A stretch of 64,000 bases of DNA from Polaribacter reichenbachii (GTDB lineage Bacteria; Bacteroidota; Bacteroidia; Flavobacteriales; Flavobacteriaceae), in contig NZ_CP019419.1 in assembly GCF_001975665.1 (NCBI RefSeq), positions 2,835,501 to 2,899,500 of the forward strand, written 5' to 3'. The number at the start of each line of letters is the position of its first letter. The first letter of the stretch is position 1. A model generated the notes under the pieces. It saw nothing but the letters and a program-made list of their open reading frames with translations. It made no database searches and had not been told where the DNA came from. This document shows positions 57,171 to 64,000 of the stretch, piece by piece. Position numbers and translations under genes: made by a program.

Positions 57171-57530
57171 TTAATTTAAAACTGTTTTAGAACCTTTAAT
57201 TCTAAAACAGTTTTCTGTTCCTAAGAACTTTGGATCTCCATATTCTTCAGACCAAAAGCCCTCTAAAATATCTTTGTTTAAACATTTGTAAACCACAGTT
57301 CCGTAATAAGTATTGTTTTCATCACCTTGATAATTAAAGTTTACAACTAAGGTGTTATTTTTAAAAAAACCAACTCCAAATTGTTCTTGACTTTTATTAA
57401 TGATCCATTTAGCAATAATTCTATTTTCATCATCTAAAGTTAAAGAAAGAACACCTTTATAAGTTTCTTCAGATTCATTTTGATTACTGCCAATAATAGA
57501 AAAATCACCTAAAATATCTTCTTTTGTCAT
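57171..57530 (-). CDS. Small beta-rich protein, unknown function
   Basis: A 119-aa protein with alternating beta strands (YKGVLSLTLDDENRIIAKWII; FGVGFFKNNTLVVNFNY; YYGTVVYKCLNKDILEGFW) suggesting a small barrel like lipocalin-type fluorescent-repeat proteins. No signal peptide and no catalytic motif. The ATG directly abuts the TAG stop of the big lipoprotein gene (TAGATG). Its last ~12 codons double as a terminator stem (57178-57214). Confidence 0.65.
   Translation of the reverse strand: MTKEDILGDFSIIGSNQNESEETYKGVLSLTLDDENRIIAKWIINKSQEQFGVGFFKNNTLVVNFNYQGDENNTYYGTVVYKCLNKDILEGFWSEEYGDPKFLGTENCFRIKGSKTVLN
57178..57214. terminator. Terminator embedded in the 3' end of a coding gene
   Basis: A perfect 15-bp stem AAAACTGTTTTAGAA / TTCTAAAACAGTTTT with a CCTTTAA loop. 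It lies inside the 57171-57530 gene, yet 27 bp beyond the stop of the alpha-E gene, so it can end both convergent transcripts. Confidence 0.75.
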
Positions 57531-59603
57531 CTATTTTATAATTTCTACAAACAAATCTCTTTTGTCATTTATATTATGATAAAAATCTGCTTTCTTCATT
57601 CCACTAGAAATAGAAACAATTTCATTTTTATAATTTTCAAAAATAATTTGAGGATATCCTTTTGTAGCAATAGTGTAGTAAGATTGTGAATCTCTATTAT
57701 AAATAGTTGCTATTTTTTTATGTTCACTATCCGATTCAAAAGACCAACTAGGATCATTGTTTGTACCGTAAATAACTTTACCATTTAAACTAACTGTTGA
57801 TGCAAAATTGGGCTGATTAAAAGTTGTTATTGAAGAAAAGTCGTTACCAGAATATAATTTTTGCTCTTTAAAATTGATGATATAATTATCTGCTAAATTA
57901 TAGCTCGAATTTCTTTCTTTATTTTGTTTTAAAGGTACAGGTACTAATTTTAATTTTATTAATAATCCGTAATTATCAATGCTAAATAAAATACTATTTG
58001 GTTCGTTATAATGCCCTATAAGTAATTGATTATCTTTAGTTTCTAAAACTTTATAATCATAGCCAGACTGATAGTTAGGGAAATGCATCTTTTTATCGAC
58101 TAAAGTTAAAATATCATTATTTCTTGAATAAGTATAAATATAGTTATCTTCTACAAAAACATAATATCCTGAAGATGTATAAATAAAATCATCAATAGAA
58201 AATAATTCCTTAGGTTCTAAGCTGTATTTAAAATCTAAACTATTAGCATCATAAATATCAAAAGCTCCACTTTGATCCACAAAAATTTCATCACCATATA
58301 CTGTTGTATAAAACTTTATAGGTATGTAATTGGAATAATTTATATCTTTAGTAGAAACAGCTTCAACACTATTAGTTTCGTAATTATAATTATAAATTCT
58401 TGAAAGATTTACTGTGTTAGAATCATAACCATATAAATAGATATTGGGTTTGTTGGGGTTTATTTCGTAAGAAATGATATGTGTTAAATCTAAGATTTCT
58501 TCTCTTTTAAAATCTACTTCCCAAGAGGTAATAAAATTATCATTTGTATCATAGGTTTTGTTTCCAAAAATATCATAAACGTGAATTGAATAATAAGGTT
58601 TTTCTAAATAGGGTGGATTTTCATCAATAAAGCTAGTCTTATTTTTATCAGTAATTTTGGTTACAATTACATTTTGTTCTCCAAAAGCACTAATATTTGG
58701 TGCGTAGTTAGAATACGAAATTTCGTAGTGCGAAAAATAAGGCATTTCACTTTTTGTCCACTTTAAACTTATTGTGTTATTTATTACAGTTGGATTTTCT
58801 AAATTAACAGGTGTTGCAACTAAATTATAGGTGTTTAAAGTTTCTAATCCACTTTCACCCAATAACCCAGATTGTATTTTTACTTTTAGAAAATAACATA
58901 AATGTTCTTCATTGGGAGGCGAAATATCTCTAAAAACAGTGGTGTTTGGGTCTGTAATAGTTTCAACTAAAACAGCATTATTTTTAGAACAATAATCTCC
59001 AGAACTTGCACTTCTGTATATTTCATAAGCAATAAATGGTTCTGAGCCAGTATATGGATCCCAATTATAACTTATATAATTATTAGATGTAGCTGAGGTG
59101 TTTCTTGAAAAAGTATCAGAAATATTGTCTATTTCTTTTGGTACATAGGGTTTTAAAAATGCTGTAATTATGTCTTGTTCTCCATCTCCATCTACATCTA
59201 ATTTGGTTTTAAAATTAAATTCTGAATTTGTTAATTTAGTAACAACAATTTCTTCTGTTTCATTAAAATTATTAGACAGTGTAATTATTCCTTTAGATAA
59301 ATTCCAGTTTAAAGTGTTCGATAATTTTGAACAATTACTATCTTCAAACAAAACTTCTTCATAAATACCATTTTCTTTAAAAACACTATAATTTCTGCCA
59401 CAATCCAAATAATCTAATGGGACTTCTATTTTTTGTCCTTCGAATTCTAAAAAATAAATAGACCAAATACCTATTAAATTGTTTGCTGTTGCAGATGTTT
59501 CTGCATTAGAATAAAAATCGGTATAAAAATCATATTCATCTTCTTGAGAACAAGAGAGTATTAAACTTAAAATTAATAATAAAAATGGAAATTTAAATTT
59601 CAT
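57531..59603 (-). CDS. Large lipoprotein with lipocalin-like and fibronectin type III domains
   Basis: A 690-aa lipoprotein (signal ending LILSCSQEDEYD). Residues ~40-150 look lipocalin-like (NLIGIWSIYFLEFEGQKIEV, DVDGDGEQDII). Two fibronectin type III domains follow (~170-265 with ISYNWDPYTGSEPFIAYEIYR; ~265-365 with ISLKWTKSEMPYFSHYEISYS). The rest (~375-690) is beta-rich, propeller-like with repeated DIYDANSLD and IYTYSRNNDIL style strands. Outer-membrane surface binding or sensing is a guess. It starts an operon with the 57171 gene. Confidence 0.72.
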   Translation of the reverse strand: MKFKFPFLLLILSLILSCSQEDEYDFYTDFYSNAETSATANNLIGIWSIYFLEFEGQKIEVPLDYLDCGRNYSVFKENGIYEEVLFEDSNCSKLSNTLNWNLSKGIITLSNNFNETEEIVVTKLTNSEFNFKTKLDVDGDGEQDIITAFLKPYVPKEIDNISDTFSRNTSATSNNYISYNWDPYTGSEPFIAYEIYRSASSGDYCSKNNAVLVETITDPNTTVFRDISPPNEEHLCYFLKVKIQSGLLGESGLETLNTYNLVATPVNLENPTVINNTISLKWTKSEMPYFSHYEISYSNYAPNISAFGEQNVIVTKITDKNKTSFIDENPPYLEKPYYSIHVYDIFGNKTYDTNDNFITSWEVDFKREEILDLTHIISYEINPNKPNIYLYGYDSNTVNLSRIYNYNYETNSVEAVSTKDINYSNYIPIKFYTTVYGDEIFVDQSGAFDIYDANSLDFKYSLEPKELFSIDDFIYTSSGYYVFVEDNYIYTYSRNNDILTLVDKKMHFPNYQSGYDYKVLETKDNQLLIGHYNEPNSILFSIDNYGLLIKLKLVPVPLKQNKERNSSYNLADNYIINFKEQKLYSGNDFSSITTFNQPNFASTVSLNGKVIYGTNNDPSWSFESDSEHKKIATIYNRDSQSYYTIATKGYPQIIFENYKNEIVSISSGMKKADFYHNINDKRDLFVEIIK

Positions 59604-59695
59604 AACAAAGTATAAAGTGTCTAATTAACTTCTTAAAAAGAAGATTTAAAAATAGTCTTTTTAAATTGCAGAAAAAATAAATAAAAGTTTAATTA

Positions 59696-60208
59696 TTAAA
59701 AACGTTTACCAATTCCTATTCCTATAGACCAAGTACCAAAGTTATTTGAACGATAATCATAAAAAACAGTTGGTGATACATCCCAATGATTACCAAATTC
59801 AATTTCGTATTCTAAACCAGTTCTTATAATAAATAAATCTTCGTTTTTTTCGAATTCTATACCTGTTCCAATGACTAAAATCCATTCTTTGTGAAATTTC
59901 CAAAGAGCATCTAATGTTAAAACTACAGGAAACTCTTTTTCTACAAAGATTTGATGATCTTTTTCAATTTCGAATGTTTCTAATTCTAAATCGTTATGAA
60001 AACCAAACCCCCATTTTTTATTGAACCAATACTCTAAGTCTAAGCCAATTGTAGGTACAATTACGGTTTTATCTCCATCATTTGTAGCCATTGGTATGTA
60101 AGTATGACTAAGTACTGGACTAATTCTAAAATGTTTAAAATGTTCTTCTTGTGCAGCTAATTTTATTGTTCCTAATAAGAGTACTAAAACTAGAATGTTT
60201 TTTTTCAA
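59696..60208 (-). CDS. Outer-membrane beta-barrel-like protein
   Basis: A 170-aa protein with a signal peptide (ending KLAAQEE) and about eight amphipathic beta strands with alternating aromatics (VPTIGLDLEYWFNKKWGFGFHNDLELE; WILVIGTGIEFEKNED; RTGLEYEIEFGNHWDVSPTVFYDYR). It ends GKRF, with the C-terminal aromatic favoured by the Bam machine. Function unknown. It is 93 bp upstream of the lipoprotein operon, in the same direction. Confidence 0.75.
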   Translation of the reverse strand: MKKNILVLVLLLGTIKLAAQEEHFKHFRISPVLSHTYIPMATNDGDKTVIVPTIGLDLEYWFNKKWGFGFHNDLELETFEIEKDHQIFVEKEFPVVLTLDALWKFHKEWILVIGTGIEFEKNEDLFIIRTGLEYEIEFGNHWDVSPTVFYDYRSNNFGTWSIGIGIGKRF

Positions 60209-60320
60209 AATAATTTAATTTTATATTAATTCAGATACAAAATTAGGAGCAAGTTATTATTTAAAATATGATAAATGTTAACTCTTTTTAAAGAAAATAG
60301 TGTAGAAATTGTTAAGGATT

Positions 60321-61715
60321 TTACTTACCGATACAAAAATTAGAAAAAATATGACCTAAGATATCTTTATCTACATCATAATCTCCAGTGATGGCTCCTA
60401 AATGGCGTAAACATTCTCTAATATCTATAGAAAATAAATCTGTTGATATTTCTAAATCAATACCTTGTTGTACAGAAGTTATGGCAATTAGAGCATTATT
60501 TAACGCTTCAAAATGACGTGAATTGGTAACAATTGTTTCGTTATTGCTTAAAGCCCCTATATTAACTAAAGCAGTTAATTCTTTTTTAAGTTCGTCTATG
60601 CCTGATTTATTTTTTGCTGATAGTACAATAAGATTTTCTATTTCGCTTTGTAAAATTGATGAATCGTGGCAAGATAAAGTATCAATTTTATTGGCAATAA
60701 CTAACAAACGTTTGTTTGGAAAACGGTTTTTAATAGTGTTAATTTCTGCTAAAAAATCTTCTCTAGAATATGCGTATTTATTTGCATCGATTAAGAAAAT
60801 AATTAACTGTGCATTTTCTGCTTTTTCATAGGCTTTTTTTATACCAATACTTTCTACAACATCTTTAGTTTCTCTAATTCCTGCTGTGTCTATAAATCGA
60901 AAAGCAACACCATCAATAATAATTTCGTCTTCTATGGCATCTCTTGTAGTACCAGCAATATCAGAAACTATGGCTTTTTCTTCGTTTAAAAGTGCGTTTA
61001 ATAAAGTAGATTTCCCAACATTTGGTTCGCCAATAATAGCAACAGGAATTCCGTTTTTCATAGCATTACCAAAAGAAAAACTATCAATTAAACGTTTTAA
61101 AACAAAAGTAATTTTTGATACTAATTCTTTAAATCTTGTTCTGTCTGCAAATTCTACATCTTCACCAGAAAAATCGAGTTCTAATTCTATTAAAGCAGCA
61201 AAATCTAAAAGCTGACCTCTTAATTCTTTAAGCTCGTTTGTGATTCCTCCTCGCATTTGTTGAATTGCCATTTGATGACTGGCAGCAGAATTAGAAGCAA
61301 TAACATCTGCTACAGCTTCTGCCTGACTTAAATCCATTTTTCCATTTAAAAAAGCACGCATTGTAAACTCGCCATTATCAGCCATTCTACAACCATTTTT
61401 TAAAAATAACTGAATAATTTCTTGCTGAATAAAACTAGATCCGTGACAAGAAATTTCAACTACATTTTCGCCAGTATACGAATTTGGATTTTTAAAAACG
61501 GATACCAAAACTTCATCTAAAACAATATTATTATCAACAATATGTCCTAAATGAATAGTATGAGATTTCTGATTTTTTAATGTTTTTCCTTTTTTTATCG
61601 ATTTAAAAAAAGCATCAGCAATAGTTATTGCATTTTCTCCAGAAAGTCTAATTACAGCAATTGCTCCAACTCCTGCAGGTGTTGCTAAAGCAATAATAGT
61701 ATCGTTTTTAATCAT
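60321..61715 (-). CDS. mnmE: tRNA uridine-5-carboxymethylaminomethyl(34) synthesis GTPase MnmE
   Basis: With MnmG modifies wobble U34 of several tRNAs. The 464-aa protein has the N-terminal tetrahydrofolate-binding domain (DTIIALATPAGVGAIAVIRLSG), the helical domain, an inserted GTPase domain with G1 IGEPNVGKSTLL, G2/G3 IAGTTRDAI and DTAGIRET, G4 NKID, and the terminal CIGK motif with the catalytic Cys. Start ATG at 61715. The frame extends to 61730, but the residues before are not conserved. Confidence 0.97.
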   Translation of the reverse strand: MIKNDTIIALATPAGVGAIAVIRLSGENAITIADAFFKSIKKGKTLKNQKSHTIHLGHIVDNNIVLDEVLVSVFKNPNSYTGENVVEISCHGSSFIQQEIIQLFLKNGCRMADNGEFTMRAFLNGKMDLSQAEAVADVIASNSAASHQMAIQQMRGGITNELKELRGQLLDFAALIELELDFSGEDVEFADRTRFKELVSKITFVLKRLIDSFSFGNAMKNGIPVAIIGEPNVGKSTLLNALLNEEKAIVSDIAGTTRDAIEDEIIIDGVAFRFIDTAGIRETKDVVESIGIKKAYEKAENAQLIIFLIDANKYAYSREDFLAEINTIKNRFPNKRLLVIANKIDTLSCHDSSILQSEIENLIVLSAKNKSGIDELKKELTALVNIGALSNNETIVTNSRHFEALNNALIAITSVQQGIDLEISTDLFSIDIRECLRHLGAITGDYDVDKDILGHIFSNFCIGK

Positions 61716-61719
61716 ACTG

Positions 61720-61727
61720 CAAAAATA
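61720..61727 (-). promoter_or_regulatory. -7 promoter element immediately before mnmE
   Basis: TATTTTTG on the minus strand matches TAnnTTTG and ends 4 bp before the mnmE ATG. Transcription from it would start at or next to the ATG, so the mRNA would be leaderless. Confidence 0.5.
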
Positions 61728-61749
61728 CATAAAGATTTTATCAGAAAAG

Positions 61750-61781
61750 AAAAAGCACTACAATTAACGTAGTACTTTTTT
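61750..61781. terminator. Terminator between mscS and mnmE
   Basis: AAAAGCACTAC pairs with GTAGTACTTTT, one mismatch, around AATTAAC. Runs of A and T on both sides fit a leftward transcript from mscS. It ends the mscS message before the mnmE promoter. Confidence 0.8.
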
Positions 61782-61809
61782 ACAATCATACAAATAAAGA
61801 CTGTTTGTA

Positions 61810-62688
61810 TTAGTTTGATGACATATGCTGTTTTGCAATATCATTCTTAACATTTAATTTATTTGTAAATTCTAAAGTTCTTATTGGGAAAGGAATATTA
61901 ATATTTTCCTTATCAAAAGCTTTTTTAATTTGAATTATGGCATTACTTTTTGCTTTTAATTTTTGTAATGCATTTTGGGAATCTACCCAAAATCTACATA
62001 AAAAATTAATAGAGCTATCACCAAACTCTGTGTAGTAGAACTCAACATTTTTACCAATTTCTTTTTGATTAAAATTATCTTGAATGGTTTGTTTTGTTAA
62101 TTTTTCTACCATTTCTAAATCTGCTCCATATTCCACACCACATTCTATAGCAATTCTCATTTGTGTTGTTAAAGAGTAATTCTTAAAAGGATTCTCTAAA
62201 ATGGTTTTATTAGGTATAACAACTGTATTATTATCTGCTTCTCTAATTACAAAATAGTTTAAATTTATATCTATAACTTCACCTGCATAACCATTGGTTT
62301 CTACCCAATTACCAATATTTAAATTGTGTCTAAAAGATAAAACAACACCAGAAATTGTGTTAGATAATGTGCCTTGTAAGGCTAAACCAACAACAATACC
62401 AGAAACACCAGCTGCAGAAACAATAGTTTTTAAAGTGCCATCGAATTTTAAAACAGTCATAGCAATATATAAACCTAATAGAAAAATTACAGCAGATGCC
62501 ACTCTAGAGACTAAATTTCTAACAGATTCTTGCTTAATTCTATTTCTTAAATTTTTTGAAATAAAGCTATTTATAGCTCTAGATGCAAAATATGCTATTA
62601 GTACAACAACAATTGCAATTGCAATATTGGGTATGTTTTTTAAAAATATGTCTCTCCAGGTTTCTAGTTTTTCTATTATTTTATCCAT
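61810..62688 (-). CDS. Small-conductance mechanosensitive channel, MscS family
   Basis: A 292-aa channel. Three N-terminal membrane helices, the third (TM3) with the glycine- and alanine-rich pore stretch AGVSGIVVGLALQGTLSNTISGV, then the beta domain (VETNGYAGEVIDINLNYFVIREADNNTVVIPNKTILENPFKNYS) and the alpha/beta C-terminal domain. Opens under hypo-osmotic stress to release solutes. 51 bp downstream of dps in the same direction. Confidence 0.93.
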   Translation of the reverse strand: MDKIIEKLETWRDIFLKNIPNIAIAIVVVLIAYFASRAINSFISKNLRNRIKQESVRNLVSRVASAVIFLLGLYIAMTVLKFDGTLKTIVSAAGVSGIVVGLALQGTLSNTISGVVLSFRHNLNIGNWVETNGYAGEVIDINLNYFVIREADNNTVVIPNKTILENPFKNYSLTTQMRIAIECGVEYGADLEMVEKLTKQTIQDNFNQKEIGKNVEFYYTEFGDSSINFLCRFWVDSQNALQKLKAKSNAIIQIKKAFDKENINIPFPIRTLEFTNKLNVKNDIAKQHMSSN

Positions 62689-62739
62689 GATTGTTTTTAA
62701 AATTCGTTATTGTAATTTTTTCTGATGTTTTAGAATTTA

Positions 62740-63243
62740 CTACTTCACAAAACTGGTATTTAATTCTTCTTTGGTGTCTTTAGACCAAGCATTTAACATC
62801 CAAGTAGATTTTTCTAACTCTCTGATGTAAGCACCAATTAAATCTAAAGTACCTTCGTCTTTCGCTTTTTCAGCTCTGTCTACAACTTTTCCAAATTGTT
62901 CTAAGATAATTTTATGATCTTCAATTATTTCGCTAACCATTTCGTAATCAGATAACAAGGGTGATGATTCTTTAATTTTGGAAACTTCGATATAATCTGA
63001 CAATTTGCTAATTGGGTGGTATTTAAGCGTTACAATTCGTTCTGCAATTTCATCAATCTTAAGTCGAGTATCATTATACATTTCTTCGAACTTATTGTGT
63101 AAGTCAAAAAAGTTTTTGCCTAAAATGTTCCAGTGAAAATTTCTTAATTTCTGATAATACACGTGGTAATCTGCGAGTAATACATTTAATTCTGATACTA
63201 CTGGTAAAATTTTTTGATTGTCTATGTTAAGGTAATCCATCAT
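62740..63243 (-). CDS. dps: Dps family DNA-binding/iron-storage protein
   Basis: A 167-aa ferritin-like protein that oxidises Fe(II) with peroxide and stores it in a 12-mer. Ferroxidase ligands are visible: NFHWNILGKNFFDLHNKFEEMYNDTRLKIDEIAERI. It starts MMDYLNI; either ATG (63243 or 63240) is possible. A -7 element is upstream. Confidence 0.94.
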   Translation of the reverse strand: MMDYLNIDNQKILPVVSELNVLLADYHVYYQKLRNFHWNILGKNFFDLHNKFEEMYNDTRLKIDEIAERIVTLKYHPISKLSDYIEVSKIKESSPLLSDYEMVSEIIEDHKIILEQFGKVVDRAEKAKDEGTLDLIGAYIRELEKSTWMLNAWSKDTKEELNTSFVK

Positions 63244-63272
63244 AATTTTGGGTTTTAAATTTATATTTTATA

Positions 63273-63280
63273 CAAAGGTA
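63273..63280 (-). promoter_or_regulatory. -7 promoter element of dps
   Basis: TACCTTTG on the minus strand matches TAnnTTTG about 30 bp before the dps start. A TTTG is 26 bp upstream, slightly beyond the common spacing. Confidence 0.45.
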
Positions 63281-63321
63281 TTTTTAAAGTGAAATGTTTT
63301 TTTGCTCAAATAAATGAGATA

Positions 63322-63360
63322 TTAACCTATATACTTTTTTAAAATTTCTTTATAGGTTAA
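63322..63360. repeat. Inverted repeat in the dps / DUF4870 gap
   Basis: TTAACCTATA (63322-63331) and TATAGGTTAA (63351-63360) form a perfect 10-bp inverted repeat with a 19-bp spacer. The 262-bp divergent gap holds no ORF otherwise. It may be an operator or a weak terminator. Confidence 0.5.
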
Positions 63361-63505
63361 TTTTCTTAATTCGTTTATAATTAAGTAGTTTAAGTTAAAA
63401 TTTTAAAGTATTTTTAGATTAAGGTGTTTTCTGATGACATATTGAAATGTAACAAATCCAGAATTTGAGCGACAAATAGATACAAACCAAACAACAATTA
63501 TAAAG

Positions 63506-63844
63506 ATGAAAGAAGATAAACAACTATTAGTTTTAACACATTTAAGTCAGTTATTAGATTTTGTAACTGGTATTGGTGGCTTTATTGTGCCATTAGTGTT
63601 ATGGCTAACTAAGAAGGATGAAATTATAAATATGGATGCACATGGTAAAGCAATTATCAATTTTAGAATATCGATGTTTATTTACATTTTAATCTGTATT
63701 CCATTAATTTTATTATTAGGATTAGGAGTTTTAGGATTAATAGCTATCGGAATTTTCTATTTAATTTTTCCGATAACAAATGCTATAAAGGCAAGTAATG
63801 GAGAAGAACCCAATTATCCTTTTTCGATAAATATTATAAAATAA
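63506..63844 (+). CDS. DUF4870 (Tic20-like) membrane protein
   Basis: A 112-aa protein with three to four membrane helices. It begins EDKQLLVLTHLSQLLDFVTGIGGFIVPLVLWLTKKDE, and the central segment MDAHGKAIINFRISMFIYIL is the DUF4870 signature, followed by a C-terminal helix pair. The function is unknown. It is followed 20 bp later by a strong terminator. Confidence 0.87.
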   Translation: MKEDKQLLVLTHLSQLLDFVTGIGGFIVPLVLWLTKKDEIINMDAHGKAIINFRISMFIYILICIPLILLLGLGVLGLIAIGIFYLIFPITNAIKASNGEEPNYPFSINIIK

Positions 63845-63865
63845 GTGAGAAGAAAAAGTAAAGTT

Positions 63866-63895
63866 AAAAAATCGCCATTTGGGCGATTTTTTTTT
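63866..63895 (+). terminator. Terminator after the DUF4870 gene
   Basis: A perfect 10-bp stem AAAAATCGCC / GGCGATTTTT with an ATTTG loop and a T-run; an A-run before it makes it usable for the leftward partial gene as well. Confidence 0.88.
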
Positions 63896-63905
63896 AGATT
63901 ATATT

Positions 63906-64000
63906 TTAAATATTTTTGATAACATCTTCGTATTCATAAAAGAAGAGTTCAAACTTTTCCATAGTTTCAACATAAAATTCATAGCAATCTCGCCACGTGT
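63906..64000 (-). CDS. C-terminal fragment of a gene running off the right edge
   Basis: On the minus strand the frame ending with TAA at 63908-63906 reads TWRDCYEFYVETMEKFELFF, then YEYEDVIKNI. It is acidic and aromatic, as expected of a real protein end. The other open frame here gives an unlikely low-complexity Met/Lys/Ser peptide. Too short to identify. Confidence 0.45.
   Translation of the reverse strand, partial: TWRDCYEFYVETMEKFELFFYEYEDVIKNI

Overview
The window is chromosomal DNA of a low-GC, AT-rich member of the Flavobacteriaceae (Bacteroidetes), of the Polaribacter/Tenacibaculum type. The evidence is the gliding-motility lipoprotein gene gldI, promoters of the form TTTG...TAnnTTTG, starts without Shine-Dalgarno sequences (several TTG starts, several TAATG stop/start overlaps), many short lipoproteins, a bifunctional HisB, a fused HisIE and several flavobacterial-type intergenic repeats. 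The genus is inferred from gene content, not measured. I see no rRNA, tRNA, CRISPR array, prophage or intact insertion sequence.

Layout. 1-16.9 kb is mainly housekeeping: the tRNA methylthiotransferase MtaB (cut by the left edge), a GNAT/monooxygenase/hotdog trio, a geranylgeranyl-reductase-like flavoprotein, then a leftward run (small membrane protein, MutL, two rhomboids, an EEP-family hydrolase), RibH, a TPR protein, rightward RecF and a DUF721 protein, a secreted GH2 beta-galactosidase, Ndk and a PhoD-like lipoprotein. 16.9-20.9 kb is a tight operon: NrnA, GldI, an FKBP lipoprotein, a cyclophilin-FKBP fusion and a PAP2 phosphatase. 21-28 kb holds an ArnT-like glycosyltransferase, a TlpA-like lipoprotein, PheT, PyrD and a LysE exporter.

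28.3-36.5 kb is a complete histidine operon, hisG-D-C-B-H-(thioredoxin-like)-A-F-IE. It is preceded by an 18-codon leader peptide with four consecutive His codons and by mutually exclusive antiterminator and terminator hairpins, i.e. a classical attenuator. Dispersed repeats lie in four of its gaps. Directly after hisIE sits a GH43 glycosidase gene. It is followed 14 bp later by a decayed second copy of the last ~40 codons of hisIE, which marks the GH43 gene as an insertion at the hisIE 3' end.

37.7-47.6 kb is accessory: a lipoprotein, a gene split by an in-frame stop codon, a 21-bp direct repeat in a divergent promoter region, several small membrane proteins, two genes missed by length filters (a Pmp3 protein and a 52-codon ORF), a LytTR regulator, an EamA transporter and two tandem small winged-helix-like paralogues. 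47.7-57.2 kb holds the most interesting system: two divergent operons encoding two transglutaminase-like proteins (one fused to DUF2126), a fused ATP-grasp/alpha-E protein and a separate ATP-grasp plus alpha-E pair. This is a predicted but, to my knowledge, uncharacterised peptide-bond or amide-forming and processing system. 57.2-64 kb carries a lipoprotein operon, MnmE, MscS, Dps, a DUF4870 protein and a partial gene at the right edge.
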